64,000 bases of DNA from Clostridium hydrogeniformans DSM 21757 (GCF_000686705.1 NZ_JMLJ01000003.1:558001-622000), one strand, 5' to 3'. Numbered from the stretch's first letter, positions 36,644-46,104 are shown. Notes: generated by a model from the letters alone, not told the origin. Numbers and translations are program-made.

Positions 36644-38305
36644 TATAATAAATTTTGTTCCTTTATTCTCTTTACTACTAACCTTTATACTTCCATTATG
36701 AAGTTCTACAAAGGATTTAACTATAGATAACCCTACACCATTTCCATAATGTCCACAAGTGTTATGAGCCTTAACATATCTATCAAATATTGTATCCAAC
36801 TTACTTTCTGATATACCAATACCATTATCCTTTACACTTATTATCACATTTTCTTTCTTCTTTTTTATATAAACTTTTATCTTTCCGTTATTATTTGTAA
36901 ACTTAACTGCATTAGAGATTAGGTTTAGCATTACCCTCTCTATAACATCCTCATCAAAAATCGTAATAATTTCTTCTTCCTCTGTATCAAATATAAAATC
37001 TATATTTTTAGACTTTATATATGGAATCAGAGAATCACAAATATTTTCTACAGTATAAACTATATTTCCTTGTTGTTTATTTAAATCATAGTATCCACTT
37101 TCTATTTTAGATAAATCTATAAGATTATTTAAAAGCTTAATAAGTCTAAAAGTATTATTTTTTATGATTCCTATATATTCTTCTCTCTTACTCTCCTTGA
37201 TGTTTTTCTGCTCTAACATTTGAATAGAGCTATTTATTACATTTAATGGAGTCTTAATATCATGAGACACATTTGTGAAAAACTCTATTTTATATTTTTC
37301 ATCCTCAATTACCTTTTCCATTCTATTCTTTTCAGTTATATCCTTAATAGATCCTATTGCACCATTAAAACTATTATAATACCCAATTTTATTTTTAAAA
37401 CTCATTCTAAGATTAATGTTATCATTATTACAAGACTTTCCTATAACCTCAACATCAAAATATCTTTCATCTCCAGCAAAAAAATACTTTTGAAAATCTA
37501 TATCTATAAAGTTTTCAATATGCTCTCCTCTCATATCTTCTGACTTATACCCTAAAATCTCAATTGCTGCTTCACTAACAAAGGTAAACTTTCCATACCT
37601 ATCTACTTCAAAAATAATATCTCTCTGACTTGATATTATATCCTGAAGTCTAGACTCCTTGTGCTTAACTGATTGTTCTAAATCTAAAATATCTATGTAC
37701 ATTTTTTCTAAGCTTAAAAGCCCAAGCTCTATAAAAAACTTAACCTGACAAGATATACTTAATATATAAAGCACGGGTAAATATTTCTTATTCAATGCAA
37801 ATATTGAAAATATTATAAAATAGAATCCTCCAAAAATAAGTGTTATTATAAAATTCTTAATTATATTAGAACTTATTTTTCTTCTCCTTAACCTAAGCCC
37901 TTCATATAAAAATAATACTCCCATAATAAATACAGTTATATCTATTAAACACTGTGTCTTGCTTTGAACTATTAAAGCCATAAAAGCCAAAATATACATT
38001 ATATAAAAGATATTTTTTTTCCATGTTGGAAAAGCCTTATAAAAAAATTCATTAATTAAGTATATAAGAATATTATAGCTAACTATATTAAAAGCCCCTC
38101 TAAAGAAAACAAAAGTAGAGTTTTCCTCTATCCATCCATAAACAATAGCTATGGTTATAAAATGAGCAAGTATCCTAAAAATTATTATTTTTTTACCCCA
38201 TTCCAGGAACTTATCCTTCTTTATCATATTTATGTATATAAATACTAAATACATTAAAACTGAACTCCAAATAGAAATTAAAACAGGTATCTCTAAAGCC
38301 CCCAT
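36620..38305 (-). CDS. Membrane PAS histidine kinase, orphan
   Basis: 561 aa. About six to eight hydrophobic helices (residues 8-195) precede a coiled segment, a PAS domain (about 215-325), His348 in FFTNVSHDIKTPLNV and an HATPase domain (NAVKFT, DNGIGIS, GVGLSIV). It is a close architectural relative of the kinase at 31101, also without a response regulator. The ATG at 38305 follows GGAGGG; a GTG two codons upstream lies within that site. Confidence 0.83.
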   Translation of the reverse strand: MGALEIPVLISIWSSVLMYLVFIYINMIKKDKFLEWGKKIIIFRILAHFITIAIVYGWIEENSTFVFFRGAFNIVSYNILIYLINEFFYKAFPTWKKNIFYIMYILAFMALIVQSKTQCLIDITVFIMGVLFLYEGLRLRRRKISSNIIKNFIITLIFGGFYFIIFSIFALNKKYLPVLYILSISCQVKFFIELGLLSLEKMYIDILDLEQSVKHKESRLQDIISSQRDIIFEVDRYGKFTFVSEAAIEILGYKSEDMRGEHIENFIDIDFQKYFFAGDERYFDVEVIGKSCNNDNINLRMSFKNKIGYYNSFNGAIGSIKDITEKNRMEKVIEDEKYKIEFFTNVSHDIKTPLNVINSSIQMLEQKNIKESKREEYIGIIKNNTFRLIKLLNNLIDLSKIESGYYDLNKQQGNIVYTVENICDSLIPYIKSKNIDFIFDTEEEEIITIFDEDVIERVMLNLISNAVKFTNNNGKIKVYIKKKKENVIISVKDNGIGISESKLDTIFDRYVKAHNTCGHYGNGVGLSIVKSFVELHNGSIKVSSKENKGTKFIITLPIILS

Positions 38306-38482
38306 AGACACCCTCCTTTATTCACAACACATCTCTATGTCGTTTATTGTCTAACAAATATATTTTACCATTTTTTTTAGGAAATAAAAGCAATTTAAGA
38401 TGGATTTTACTAGACTTCCATAGATTATTCCTATAGATATAAATAATTTATTAAATATATCTATAAATAAATTAAAAAAATC

Positions 38483-38517
38483 AAAAGACTTTACTTAATT
38501 TTCAAGTAAAGTCTTTT
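38483..38517. terminator. Hairpin downstream of the S1-repeat gene
   Basis: Perfect stem AAAAGACTTTACTT / AAGTAAAGTCTTTT, about 200 bp past the S1-repeat gene stop; active in either direction. Confidence 0.65.
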
Positions 38518-38610
38518 AATCTTAGTTCTTAACTTATCCATTAAAAATATCATTGACTTGTCTTGCTTTAGCCAGATGGATAAATTAACTTTAAAACTTA
38601 AAACCCTATA
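38507..38610 (+). repeat. Family B 104-bp element with a tandem degenerate copy
   Basis: The right end AAAACCCTATA and internal CTTAACTTATCCATTAAAAA are intact; the left end is decayed where it meets the hairpin at 38483. A second degenerate copy follows directly at about 38612-38716 (TATAGGATT to CCCCATA) and reaches the stop of the S1-repeat gene. Confidence 0.65.
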
Positions 38611-38719
38611 TTATAGGATTATTATTTGAGTTCTTAACTTATACATACCTTAAAAGTCTGATTTATTAATGAATAAATCACATGTATACGTTAAAAAGTT
38701 ATATTAAATCCCCATAAGT

Positions 38720-39877
38720 CTATTTAAATAGATTTTTTAATTTATCTCCAAAAATATCTCCAAGTGCTACTCCATCTTCTTTATCTAAGAACTCTGAGTA
38801 ATCTTCCTTAGGTCTTTCTATAGCATCCTTTATACTTAAAGATACCCTCTTATTTTCTTTATTTATGTCTAATATCTTTACATTTACCTTTTGGTTTAAT
38901 GATAAAACATCTGAAGGCTTAACTACTCTTTCTTCACTTATTTCAGATAAGTGAACTAATCCTTCTATTCCATCCTTTACCTCTACAATAGCACCAACAG
39001 ATATGAATTTAACTATAGTTCCCTCAACTACATCATTAACTTTTAAATCTTCTTGTGCAGTATTCCAAGGATCATTTAATATATCCTTTAAAGCTAAAGA
39101 TATTCTATTCTTTTCTTTATCAAAATCTAATATATAAACTTCTACCTCATCACCTAGATTAACCACTTGTTCAGGCTTTACAACCCTCTTCCAACTTAAG
39201 TCATTTAAGTGTACAAGTCCTTCTAATCCTCCAATATCTACAAAAGCTCCAAAGTTTACAAGACGACTTACTCTTCCCCTTACCTTTTCACCTTTATTTA
39301 AAGATTTCCAAACCTCTTCTATTTTATCTTTTCTTTCTTCCTCTAAAAGTACTCTTCTAGACGCCACAACCTTCTTGTCTTTTTCATTAAATTCTATTAT
39401 CCTAACTTCTATTTCATTTCCTATAAGAGTTTTAATATCCTTACCTCTTTCATTAAAACATTGAGAAGCAGGTATGAACACCCTTATATTATCTATGTAA
39501 AATATAAGGCCACCCTTTACTTCCTCCTTTGGAGTTACCTTTAAAGTTTCCTTACTTTTAAAGTTCTTTCCTAAGTCCTTCCAAGAATTTATAACATCTA
39601 CTCTTTTCTTAGAGAGTATTAAATTTCCTTCTCCATCATTTAGTTTAAGTATCATAACTTCTATGGAATCATCCACCTTAGCTATATTTTGAAGGTCTTC
39701 CTCTTCATTATATACATACTCATTCTTTGGAATTATTCCATCTTTCATGTAATTTATATTTACTATTACTTCATTTGAAGTAACACTTAAAATCTTTCCC
39801 TTTATTATTTCTCCTTCCCTTAGAGTTTTTAAATCATAATCTTTTAAAAGCTCTTCCATAGACATTTCATTAGTCAT
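38720..39877 (-). CDS. rpsA: S1 RNA-binding repeat protein (ribosomal protein S1-like)
   Basis: 385 aa with four S1 domains (about residues 16-85, 103-170, 188-257 and 273-342). The third and fourth carry the classic RVSRLVNFGAFVDIGGLEGLVHLNDLSW-type core. Length and domain number match Bacillus YpfD rather than the six-domain S1 of Gram-negatives. Expected role: RNA binding linked to translation. Monocistronic, with AAGGAGTG before the ATG. Confidence 0.87.
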   Translation of the reverse strand: MTNEMSMEELLKDYDLKTLREGEIIKGKILSVTSNEVIVNINYMKDGIIPKNEYVYNEEEDLQNIAKVDDSIEVMILKLNDGEGNLILSKKRVDVINSWKDLGKNFKSKETLKVTPKEEVKGGLIFYIDNIRVFIPASQCFNERGKDIKTLIGNEIEVRIIEFNEKDKKVVASRRVLLEEERKDKIEEVWKSLNKGEKVRGRVSRLVNFGAFVDIGGLEGLVHLNDLSWKRVVKPEQVVNLGDEVEVYILDFDKEKNRISLALKDILNDPWNTAQEDLKVNDVVEGTIVKFISVGAIVEVKDGIEGLVHLSEISEERVVKPSDVLSLNQKVNVKILDINKENKRVSLSIKDAIERPKEDYSEFLDKEDGVALGDIFGDKLKNLFK

Positions 39878-39989
39878 AATATCACTCCTTAATACTTTAT
39901 ACTTTCATTTTACAAAAGACTCTTAAGTAATTTCAACTTAATTCCTTAGTTCTTTAAGTTTTTCTTAAATAACCTCTTTTTATGTTTAT

Positions 39990-40033
39990 ATATATAACAT
40001 AATAATATATTATATATATAACATATTATTATT
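39990..40033. repeat. AT-rich palindromic patch
   Basis: ATATAACATAATAATATAT is followed by an almost identical ATATATAACATATTATTA. The rest of 39878-40375 is AT-rich with no gene or clear signal beyond the ribosome site of the next gene. Confidence 0.4.
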
Positions 40034-40375
40034 TGTCTAGAGTAAAATATGCCTTTAACTTCTATAGTAAGGTAATAAAGCTATAAATGAAAGCTAAGAA
40101 ATAAATACAAGTATATATTAGAACTATTAGTCTATATTGTTGTAAAAACAAGATACAGGATTAAAGGTTATCTAATACCGTTTAAAAAGTTTAATATATC
40201 TAGTAAATGAGAGATATTAAACTATCTATTGAGGTATTTATAATAATATAATGCTTTTTAGGCTAATTCAGCTTATTTTAGACTTTGATAAATGGTGTTA
40301 TATACCATATAATTAATTCATGGATAACTTATCTGTAATATTAATTTGATTTTTAATTTAATATTTTAGGGGGTG

Positions 40376-41005
40376 ATGATAATAAAAAATAAAAAGCGCT
40401 TTTTATTTAGCTTATTCTTAGTCTTTATCTTTACTTTAACTAGTTATATTGATTTAGAATTTTTTCCGCTAAACATTAATAATACTGAAGTAGCTATGGC
40501 AAAAGGAGCTAAAAGTTCTGGAAGCTCAAAATCCAGCTCCTCTAGTAAATCTTCTTCAAGTAAATCATCTAGTAGTGGTTTTAAATCGGGATCTTTTAGT
40601 AATTCATCTAGTAGTAAATCTTCTTCTGGATCATCCAGCAGTAAGTCTTCTACTAATAATTCAAGTAGTAAATCATCCAGTGGTGGTTTTAAATCAGGGT
40701 CTTTTAATAAACCTTCTGGAGGAGATTCATCTTCTGGTGGAACAAAGTCAGGTAGCTTCTCAAAGCCTACTGAAAATAACGGATCCAGTGGTTCATCCTC
40801 ATCCAGTAGCGAAAAGAAAGAGAAACGCTCTTTTATACCAATACCAATTCCTTTTGGTGGAGGTGGAGGACTCTTTGGAGGACCTAGATCATCTCGTGGA
40901 TCTTCTAGCTTCTTAGGTGGAATCTTCGGGTTCATTATTACATTAATAATAATCATTATAATAATAAAACTTATAAAAAAATTTATAGATAGAAAATATA
41001 AATAG
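40376..41005 (+). CDS. Ser-rich protein with signal peptide and C-terminal membrane helix
   Basis: 209 aa. An N-terminal signal sequence (about residues 8-22, possible cleavage near VAMAKG) leads into a Ser/Lys/Gly-rich region (about 40-150) with repeats of GFKSGSF and KSSSSS. A Gly-rich IPIPFGGGGGLFGGP and a strong C-terminal helix (FIITLIIIIIIIKLIKKF) follow. It looks like an exported, membrane-tethered low-complexity protein. No family recognised. First gene of a cassette with PspA and a Cys-cluster protein; the start is set by AGGGGGTG. Confidence 0.65.
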   Translation: MIIKNKKRFLFSLFLVFIFTLTSYIDLEFFPLNINNTEVAMAKGAKSSGSSKSSSSSKSSSSKSSSSGFKSGSFSNSSSSKSSSGSSSSKSSTNNSSSKSSSGGFKSGSFNKPSGGDSSSGGTKSGSFSKPTENNGSSGSSSSSSEKKEKRSFIPIPIPFGGGGGLFGGPRSSRGSSSFLGGIFGFIITLIIIIIIIKLIKKFIDRKYK

Positions 41006-41029
41006 CCAAAATTTAAGGAGGATTTTAAA

Positions 41030-41737
41030 ATGGGAGTATTTAATAGAATATCAAATATGTTTAGAGCAAAGGTAAACACTAGTTTAGATGAAATGGAGAA
41101 TCCAATAGAACTACTTGATCAAAAGATAAGAGATATGGAAGATAGCTTAAGTAAAGCGAAACTTTCATCAGCACAAATTCTTGGTAATGTTCATGAAATA
41201 GAGAAGAAAATGGCTGCTGCTAAGAAAGAATCAGAAGACTTTGATTCAAAGGTAAAGTTTGCATTATCTAAAGGAAATGAAGACTTAGCTAAAAAAGCTC
41301 TTGCTAAGAAGCTTGAGGCAGATAAAACTTATGAAAGCTTAAATAAGAGTCATGGTGAGGCTAAAGAAAAGGCTGAAATCATAAAGAAAAACCTAAGATC
41401 TCTTGAAGAAGAAATAGAAAAGACTAGATCCTATAGAGATGAAGCTGCTGCTAGATATAACAACGCTGAAGCATCAAAGAAAGTTAATGAAATTCTTGCT
41501 AACGTGCAGACCTCATCTAATAAGATAAATATAGATGATATAGAAAGAAAGATTCAAAGAAAAGAATCTACCGCTGAAGGTCTTGCTGATCTTAGGGAAG
41601 ATAACAGCCTAGAGAAAGAATTTGAGGCATTAAATAATCTTGATTTAGAATCAGAACTTGAAAAATATAAAAATGGCGGTGAAAAACCAGCTTCTCAGCT
41701 AGATAGTGAGCTTGAAAAATATAAAGAAAATAAATAG
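41030..41737 (+). CDS. pspA: PspA/IM30 family membrane-stress protein
   Basis: 235 aa, almost entirely helical coiled coil, with the family start MGVFNRISNMFRAKVNTSLDEMENP and EEEIEKTRSYRDEAAARYN. PspA/Vipp1 proteins bind damaged inner membrane as ESCRT-III-like oligomers. The usual Gram-negative psp genes are absent; it lies between the Ser-rich membrane protein and a Cys-cluster protein, 24 bp and 10 bp from its neighbours, so one operon. AAGGAGG precedes the ATG. Confidence 0.9.
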   Translation: MGVFNRISNMFRAKVNTSLDEMENPIELLDQKIRDMEDSLSKAKLSSAQILGNVHEIEKKMAAAKKESEDFDSKVKFALSKGNEDLAKKALAKKLEADKTYESLNKSHGEAKEKAEIIKKNLRSLEEEIEKTRSYRDEAAARYNNAEASKKVNEILANVQTSSNKINIDDIERKIQRKESTAEGLADLREDNSLEKEFEALNNLDLESELEKYKNGGEKPASQLDSELEKYKENK

Positions 41738-41747
41738 GTGATATGTA

Positions 41748-42407
41748 ATGTCTAAAGCTTTAGAGTTCATAAATAGTGAAAAAAGCCATTATGGCAAAAT
41801 ATTTGTAGATGTAAGCTATGCTATAGATAATGTAAGCCCTTTTCTAGATAAAGATGTTTTAGAAAACAGGAAATACACAGTAAAACTTCCTGTAATAAAA
41901 AAATATATTGATGTTTTAGAGGGAGCTGAATCAGAAGCAAAAAAATCCTCTGGCTTTATGTCAATGTTTAAAGGGGATAAGGTTACTCCCCTAGTTGAAA
42001 GCTTTAAAAGAGATAATAAGGATAGCTTAATTCAGTTAGAGAATTGTAGTAAATGTACCTGTTTAAACTGCACTGCTCAATGTAATTTTGCCTCTTGTGA
42101 AGGCTGTAGACCTGGTTCATTTATAGCCTACTGTGACCATGAAAGATATAATGTTACAAAGCATGGAAACTTTAATATAGAACTTACTAATAATAGAACT
42201 GGTCGTACAGATAGATATAAGGTTATGGCTACTATGGAAGACTGTGTAGATGAAAAAAGGTATATAGTAATACAAAATGTTATGGATAACAGTGATAAAT
42301 ATATACTTCATTATTACCCTGGAATATCTGAAGATGATTATGGTGAAATTACAGATGGAGAAGAATTTGATACCATAGCTTCTTTATACGGAAAAGTAGA
42401 TGTATAA
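41748..42407 (+). CDS. Cys-cluster protein co-transcribed with pspA
   Basis: 219 aa. A helical N-terminal half (1-95) is followed by a dense cysteine knot: C100-x2-C-x-C-x2-C-x3-C-x4-C-x2-C and a CDH at 129-131, suited to bind zinc or an iron-sulfur cluster. A beta-rich C-terminal part (about 130-219) follows. No signal peptide. No known family recognised. Last gene of the cassette, followed by a strong terminator. A link to PspA-mediated membrane stress is inferred from position only. Confidence 0.7.
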   Translation: MSKALEFINSEKSHYGKIFVDVSYAIDNVSPFLDKDVLENRKYTVKLPVIKKYIDVLEGAESEAKKSSGFMSMFKGDKVTPLVESFKRDNKDSLIQLENCSKCTCLNCTAQCNFASCEGCRPGSFIAYCDHERYNVTKHGNFNIELTNNRTGRTDRYKVMATMEDCVDEKRYIVIQNVMDNSDKYILHYYPGISEDDYGEITDGEEFDTIASLYGKVDV

Positions 42408-42486
42408 TACACATAAAAATCTATAATAGCATTATACATCGCCCCTAAAATTTAATTATTCTCTCGCTGTTTCAGTGAGTATATAA

Positions 42487-42525
42487 AAAGAAATAGGGAA
42501 CTCAATAGTTCCCTATTTCTTTTTT
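42487..42525 (+). terminator. Terminator of the pspA cassette
   Basis: AAAGAAATAGGGAACT / AGTTCCCTATTTCTTT followed by T3, about 80 bp past the last gene. Confidence 0.85.
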
Positions 42526-42592
42526 ATAATCTTTATTAGATTATAAAATTTTAAAATCATTAATTATCATAGCTCATTATGATAAAATTTTA

Positions 42593-42688
42593 GGGCTGTG
42601 GCACTAAGAATAAATATTACAATATATTGTGCTAATTTTAAATTTGCAAATCAATATATTGTATGTAGATTCTTTAGTGCCACAGCCA
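42593..42688. repeat. Family A inverted repeat (MITE-like), copy 3
   Basis: The longest copy. Ends GGGCTGTGGCACTAAGAAT and, inverted, GGCTGTGGCACTAAAGAAT, with inner arms ACAATATATTG. It lies between the pspA terminator and the copZ stop. Confidence 0.75.
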
Positions 42689-42698
42689 CAATTTTATA

Positions 42699-42899
42699 TT
42701 AATTTATAGATACAACTTCATATCCTACTTCATCTATAACTTCTTTTATCTTTTCATCAGAGATTTCTCCCTCTATTGTAGCTGTCTTAGAAGCTAAATC
42801 CACCTCTACTGAAGTTACTCCTTCAACTTCCATTAAACCATTTTTAACGTGTCCTACACAATGGTTACAGCTCATTCCTTCTATTACTACCTTTTTCAT
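42699..42899 (-). CDS. copZ: Copper chaperone CopZ-like heavy-metal-associated protein
   Basis: 66 aa, one HMA domain, with the metal motif GMSCNHC near residue 7. It carries Cu(I) to the CopA ATPase or to CsoR. The ATG at 42899 follows AAAGGAG; an upstream frame to 42938 lacks a site. Located just downstream of copA on the same strand, separated by a family C repeat. Confidence 0.88.
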   Translation of the reverse strand: MKKVVIEGMSCNHCVGHVKNGLMEVEGVTSVEVDLASKTATIEGEISDEKIKEVIDEVGYEVVSIN

Positions 42900-42927
42900 A
42901 AATATCTCTCCTTTAAATATATACTGT

Positions 42928-42948
42928 ACAAGGTACAATGCCCCTTGT
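42928..42948 (-). other. Hairpin in the copZ leader
   Basis: ACAAGG / CCTTGT around a 9-base loop, 29 bp upstream of the copZ start. Possible operator or leader structure; it does not match a CsoR box. Confidence 0.3.
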
Positions 42949-42968
42949 CATGGCACATTTTTAATATT

Positions 42969-43072
42969 TTATCTGATGGATAGAAGCTGTAGGATAACAG
43001 TTGCCTCAACCCTAGATGAGCTTATCTAACCTTCAGTTGGTGGAAAGAACACCGCCTGAAAGAAGATTCCTT
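42969..43072 (-). repeat. Family C multi-hairpin element, copy 3 (shortened)
   Basis: Minus-orientation copy with GAAGGAATCTTCTTTC at the copA side and GGTTAGATAAGCTCATCTAG in the core. It lacks the CCCC/GGGG hairpin present in the other copies. The element begins at the copA stop codon. Confidence 0.65.
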
Positions 43073-45733
43073 CTATTTATATGCCTTAAATCTCTTAAGT
43101 CTTAAAGCATTTAAAAGAACTGATACTGAACTAAAACTCATGGCAAGGGCTGCTATCATAGGATTTAAAAGCTTACCACCAAATGCATACCATACTCCCA
43201 TAGCTACTGGTATTCCAAGGGTATTATAAGCAAATGCCCAGAACAGATTTTCCTTTATATTTAATATGGTTTTCTTACTTAGCTTTATAGCTGTTGGTAC
43301 ATCCATCAAATCACTTCTCATAAGAACAATATCTGCTGATTCAATGGCAACATCTGTACCTGAACCTATGGCAATTCCTATGTGGGAAGCTGCAAGTGCT
43401 GGAGCATCATTTATTCCATCTCCTACCATAGCAACCATTCTTCCTTCATTTTGAAGAGCCTTAACTTCTTCAGCCTTATTCTCTGGAAGAACTTCAGCTA
43501 CAACTTTATCAATTCCTACTTCCTTTGCTATAGCTCTAGCTGTATTCTTATTATCTCCTGTAAGCATAACTACTTTAATTCCCATACCATGAAGAGCATC
43601 AATAGCTTTTTTACTGCTAGCTTTAACAGTATCAGCTACTGCTATAACTCCATATAACTCTCCATTAACTGCCATAAACATTGGAGTTTTACCTTCTAAT
43701 GCAAGTTCATCACTTAAAGCCTTAGCCTTTTCTATATCTATATTATTTTCTGCCATAAGCTTTAAGTTACCTATTAGAATGTTCTTTCCTTCAATAACTC
43801 CTTCTATACCTTTACCAGATATAGAGTTGAAGCTTTCAACCTTCTTAAATTCTATATTTCTATTTTCAGCTTCTTTTACTATAGCCTCTCCAAGAGGATG
43901 CTCTGAAGCCTTCTCTAAACTAGCTGATAAAGAAAGTAAAATATCATCATTTTCTCCATCCTTTAGGGATATAATATTAGTTACCTTTGGTTTACCTTCT
44001 GTTATAGTACCTGTTTTATCAAAGATAATAGTATCTATTTTATGAGCAGTTTCTAAAGCTTCTCCGCTCTTAATAAGCACTCCATTTTCTGCTCCCTTTC
44101 CTGTACCAACCATTATAGCTGTAGGAGTAGCAAGTCCTAATGCACATGGACAAGCTATAACAAGAACAGAAATAAATATAGTTAATGTAAAGACTAGATC
44201 TTTACCGCTTATAAACCAAGCTAAAGAAGATATTATAGATAAAGCAATAACTACTGGCACAAAATATCCTGAAATAACATCTGCTAATTTTGCAATTGGT
44301 GCCTTTGACCCTTGCGCTTCTTCAACAAGTTTTATTATTTGTGCAAGAGCTGTATCGGCCCCTACCTTTGTTGCCTTATATTTTATATATCCATTTTTAT
44401 TTATAGAAGCTCCTATTACCTTATCTCCCGCCTTCTTATCTACAGGAATACTTTCTCCTGTAAGCATAGATTCATCAATAGAAGTTTGTCCCTCAACTAT
44501 TTCTCCATCTACTGGAAGCTTTTCTCCTGGTTTTACAACTATAATATCTCCTACCATAACTTCATCTATAGGTATAGATATTTCCTTACCATCTTTTATT
44601 ATTATGGCATTTTTAGGTGCCAGCCCCATAAGTTTTTTAATTGCCTCTGAAGTTTTTCCCTTAGTTACACTTTCTAAATACTTACCAAGGGTTATTAATG
44701 TAAGAATTGTAGCTGCAGATTCAAAATATAGTTCATGAGTATAATGATGATATCCCTTTCCTATTTGAACAATTGCAAAAATTCCATATAAAAAAGCTGC
44801 TATAGATCCTATAGATACTAAGGAATCCATATTAGGGCTCTTTCCAATCAAGGCCTTAAATCCACTCTTGAAGAATTTTCTTCCCTCATACATTACTGGT
44901 ATTGTTAGTATAACTTGTACTATCGCAAAGTTAAAAGCATTAACCTTAGGGTCTATAAAACTTGGTACACTAAGTCCCATCATAGAACCCATAGCTATAT
45001 ACAATAATGGTACTGAAAAAATAAGTGATACAATAAATCGTCTCCAAAGTTCTCTACTTTCTTCCGCCTTTTTATCTTGGTGAGAATCATTGACTTCTTT
45101 AGTGTTCTCTATAGCCTTATATCCTGCCTTTTCTACTGCTGCTTTTATATCGGCCCCTCTTAAAACACTTCCATCATAGGACATAGTAAGCTTTTCTGTG
45201 GCTATATTAACACTGGCCTCACTTACTCCTTCTAATTTCTTAACTGCTCTTTCTACTGCCTTAGCACAAGAAGCACATGTCATTCCTTCTATCTTAAAAG
45301 TCCTTGTTATATCATCAGTTAAAGCTTTATATCCAGCCTTTTCTACTGACTCCTTAATATTTACCTCAGTTAACTTGGAAGGATCATAGCTTATAGTAAG
45401 CTTTTCTGTAGCTATATTAACACTAGCTTCACTTACCCCTTCTAATTTTTTAACTGCCCTCTCTACTGCACGAGTACATGCTGCACAGGTCATACCCTCT
45501 ATTTTAAATACTTTTGTTAAATCATTTGAGATAGCCTTATATCCACCTTTCTCTATAGCCTTTTCTATATCTAATTTTTTAACCTTCTTTTCATCATAAG
45601 ATATAGTTAATTTTTCTGTGGCTATATTTACTGATGCACTGTCTACCCCATCTAGCTTTTTACTAACACGTTCCACTGCCTTAGCACAAGCTGCACAAGT
45701 CATTCCTTCTATCTTAAAAGTACTTGTAATCAT
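43073..45733 (-). CDS. copA: Copper-exporting P-type ATPase CopA with three HMA domains
   Basis: 886 aa. Three tandem N-terminal HMA domains (about residues 4-68, 76-140 and 147-211), each with GMTCAAC or GMTCASC, are followed by the Cu-ATPase core: TGES actuator loop, membrane motif [11 protein letters not shown], phosphorylation motif DKTGTIT, HP motif SEHPLG and [10 protein letters not shown]. It pumps Cu(I) out of the cell. HMA domains 2 and 3 are highly alike, indicating recent duplication. It lies 35 bp after csoR, with AAGGAGG before the ATG. Confidence 0.95.
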   Translation of the reverse strand: MITSTFKIEGMTCAACAKAVERVSKKLDGVDSASVNIATEKLTISYDEKKVKKLDIEKAIEKGGYKAISNDLTKVFKIEGMTCAACTRAVERAVKKLEGVSEASVNIATEKLTISYDPSKLTEVNIKESVEKAGYKALTDDITRTFKIEGMTCASCAKAVERAVKKLEGVSEASVNIATEKLTMSYDGSVLRGADIKAAVEKAGYKAIENTKEVNDSHQDKKAEESRELWRRFIVSLIFSVPLLYIAMGSMMGLSVPSFIDPKVNAFNFAIVQVILTIPVMYEGRKFFKSGFKALIGKSPNMDSLVSIGSIAAFLYGIFAIVQIGKGYHHYTHELYFESAATILTLITLGKYLESVTKGKTSEAIKKLMGLAPKNAIIIKDGKEISIPIDEVMVGDIIVVKPGEKLPVDGEIVEGQTSIDESMLTGESIPVDKKAGDKVIGASINKNGYIKYKATKVGADTALAQIIKLVEEAQGSKAPIAKLADVISGYFVPVVIALSIISSLAWFISGKDLVFTLTIFISVLVIACPCALGLATPTAIMVGTGKGAENGVLIKSGEALETAHKIDTIIFDKTGTITEGKPKVTNIISLKDGENDDILLSLSASLEKASEHPLGEAIVKEAENRNIEFKKVESFNSISGKGIEGVIEGKNILIGNLKLMAENNIDIEKAKALSDELALEGKTPMFMAVNGELYGVIAVADTVKASSKKAIDALHGMGIKVVMLTGDNKNTARAIAKEVGIDKVVAEVLPENKAEEVKALQNEGRMVAMVGDGINDAPALAASHIGIAIGSGTDVAIESADIVLMRSDLMDVPTAIKLSKKTILNIKENLFWAFAYNTLGIPVAMGVWYAFGGKLLNPMIAALAMSFSSVSVLLNALRLKRFKAYK

Positions 45734-45768
45734 CTAAAAACCTCCTTAACCCTTATGAATTTATTAAT

Positions 45769-46035
45769 TTACTTATAAATCAATTTGTCTAATACTTGCA
45801 TAAGCTCTTTTACCTTTTCCTCTCCACTTTCATGTAAAAAAGCTTCCTTAACACAATGATTCATATGATTTTCTAAAATTATCATATTTGCTCTTTTAAG
45901 CTGAGCCCCTGCTGCAATAATTTGATTTGATACATCTATACAATATCTATCATCCTCTAACATTTTTACTATTCCATCTATCTGTCCTCTAGCAGTCTTT
46001 AATGCTTGAAGAGCTTTTTTTCTTTCATCGCTCAT
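45769..46035 (-). CDS. csoR: CsoR copper-sensing repressor
   Basis: 88 aa, all-helical DUF156/CsoR family. The Cu(I) ligands of true CsoR are present at the right spacing: Cys32 (RYCID), His57 and Cys61 (LENHMNHC). When copper binds, it leaves its operator and derepresses csoR-copA. A GC-tract palindrome lies directly upstream of the start. First gene of the csoR-copA operon. Confidence 0.93.
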   Translation of the reverse strand: MSDERKKALQALKTARGQIDGIVKMLEDDRYCIDVSNQIIAAGAQLKRANMIILENHMNHCVKEAFLHESGEEKVKELMQVLDKLIYK

Positions 46036-46048
46036 TTTATTACCTCCT

Positions 46049-46061
46049 CCCCCCTGGGGGG
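46049..46061. promoter_or_regulatory. CsoR operator
   Basis: CCCCCCTGGGGGG is a GC-tract palindrome in an AT-rich genome and fits the known CsoR-type box of C4-6 and G4-6 arms. It overlaps the 5' end of the leader and the ribosome-site region of csoR. Confidence 0.8.
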
Positions 46062-46075
46062 TGCTTTATATTTAT

Positions 46076-46104
46076 AATATAACACTAATGATAATTTATA
46101 TCAA
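46076..46104 (-). promoter_or_regulatory. Promoter of csoR-copA
   Basis: Minus-strand -35 TTGATA (46099-46104) and -10 TATATT (46076-46081) with a 17-bp spacer, placing the start of transcription beside the CsoR box. Confidence 0.65.

Noticed and set aside
40444-41079. Long open frame on the minus strand over the Ser-rich gene
   Set aside because: It is the antisense shadow of a Ser-codon-rich repeat (Leu/Asp/Glu-rich product); the plus-strand gene has a signal peptide, a ribosome site and an operon context.
43266-45389. Several plus-strand open frames within copA
   Set aside because: All are antisense shadows of the strongly supported copA gene.
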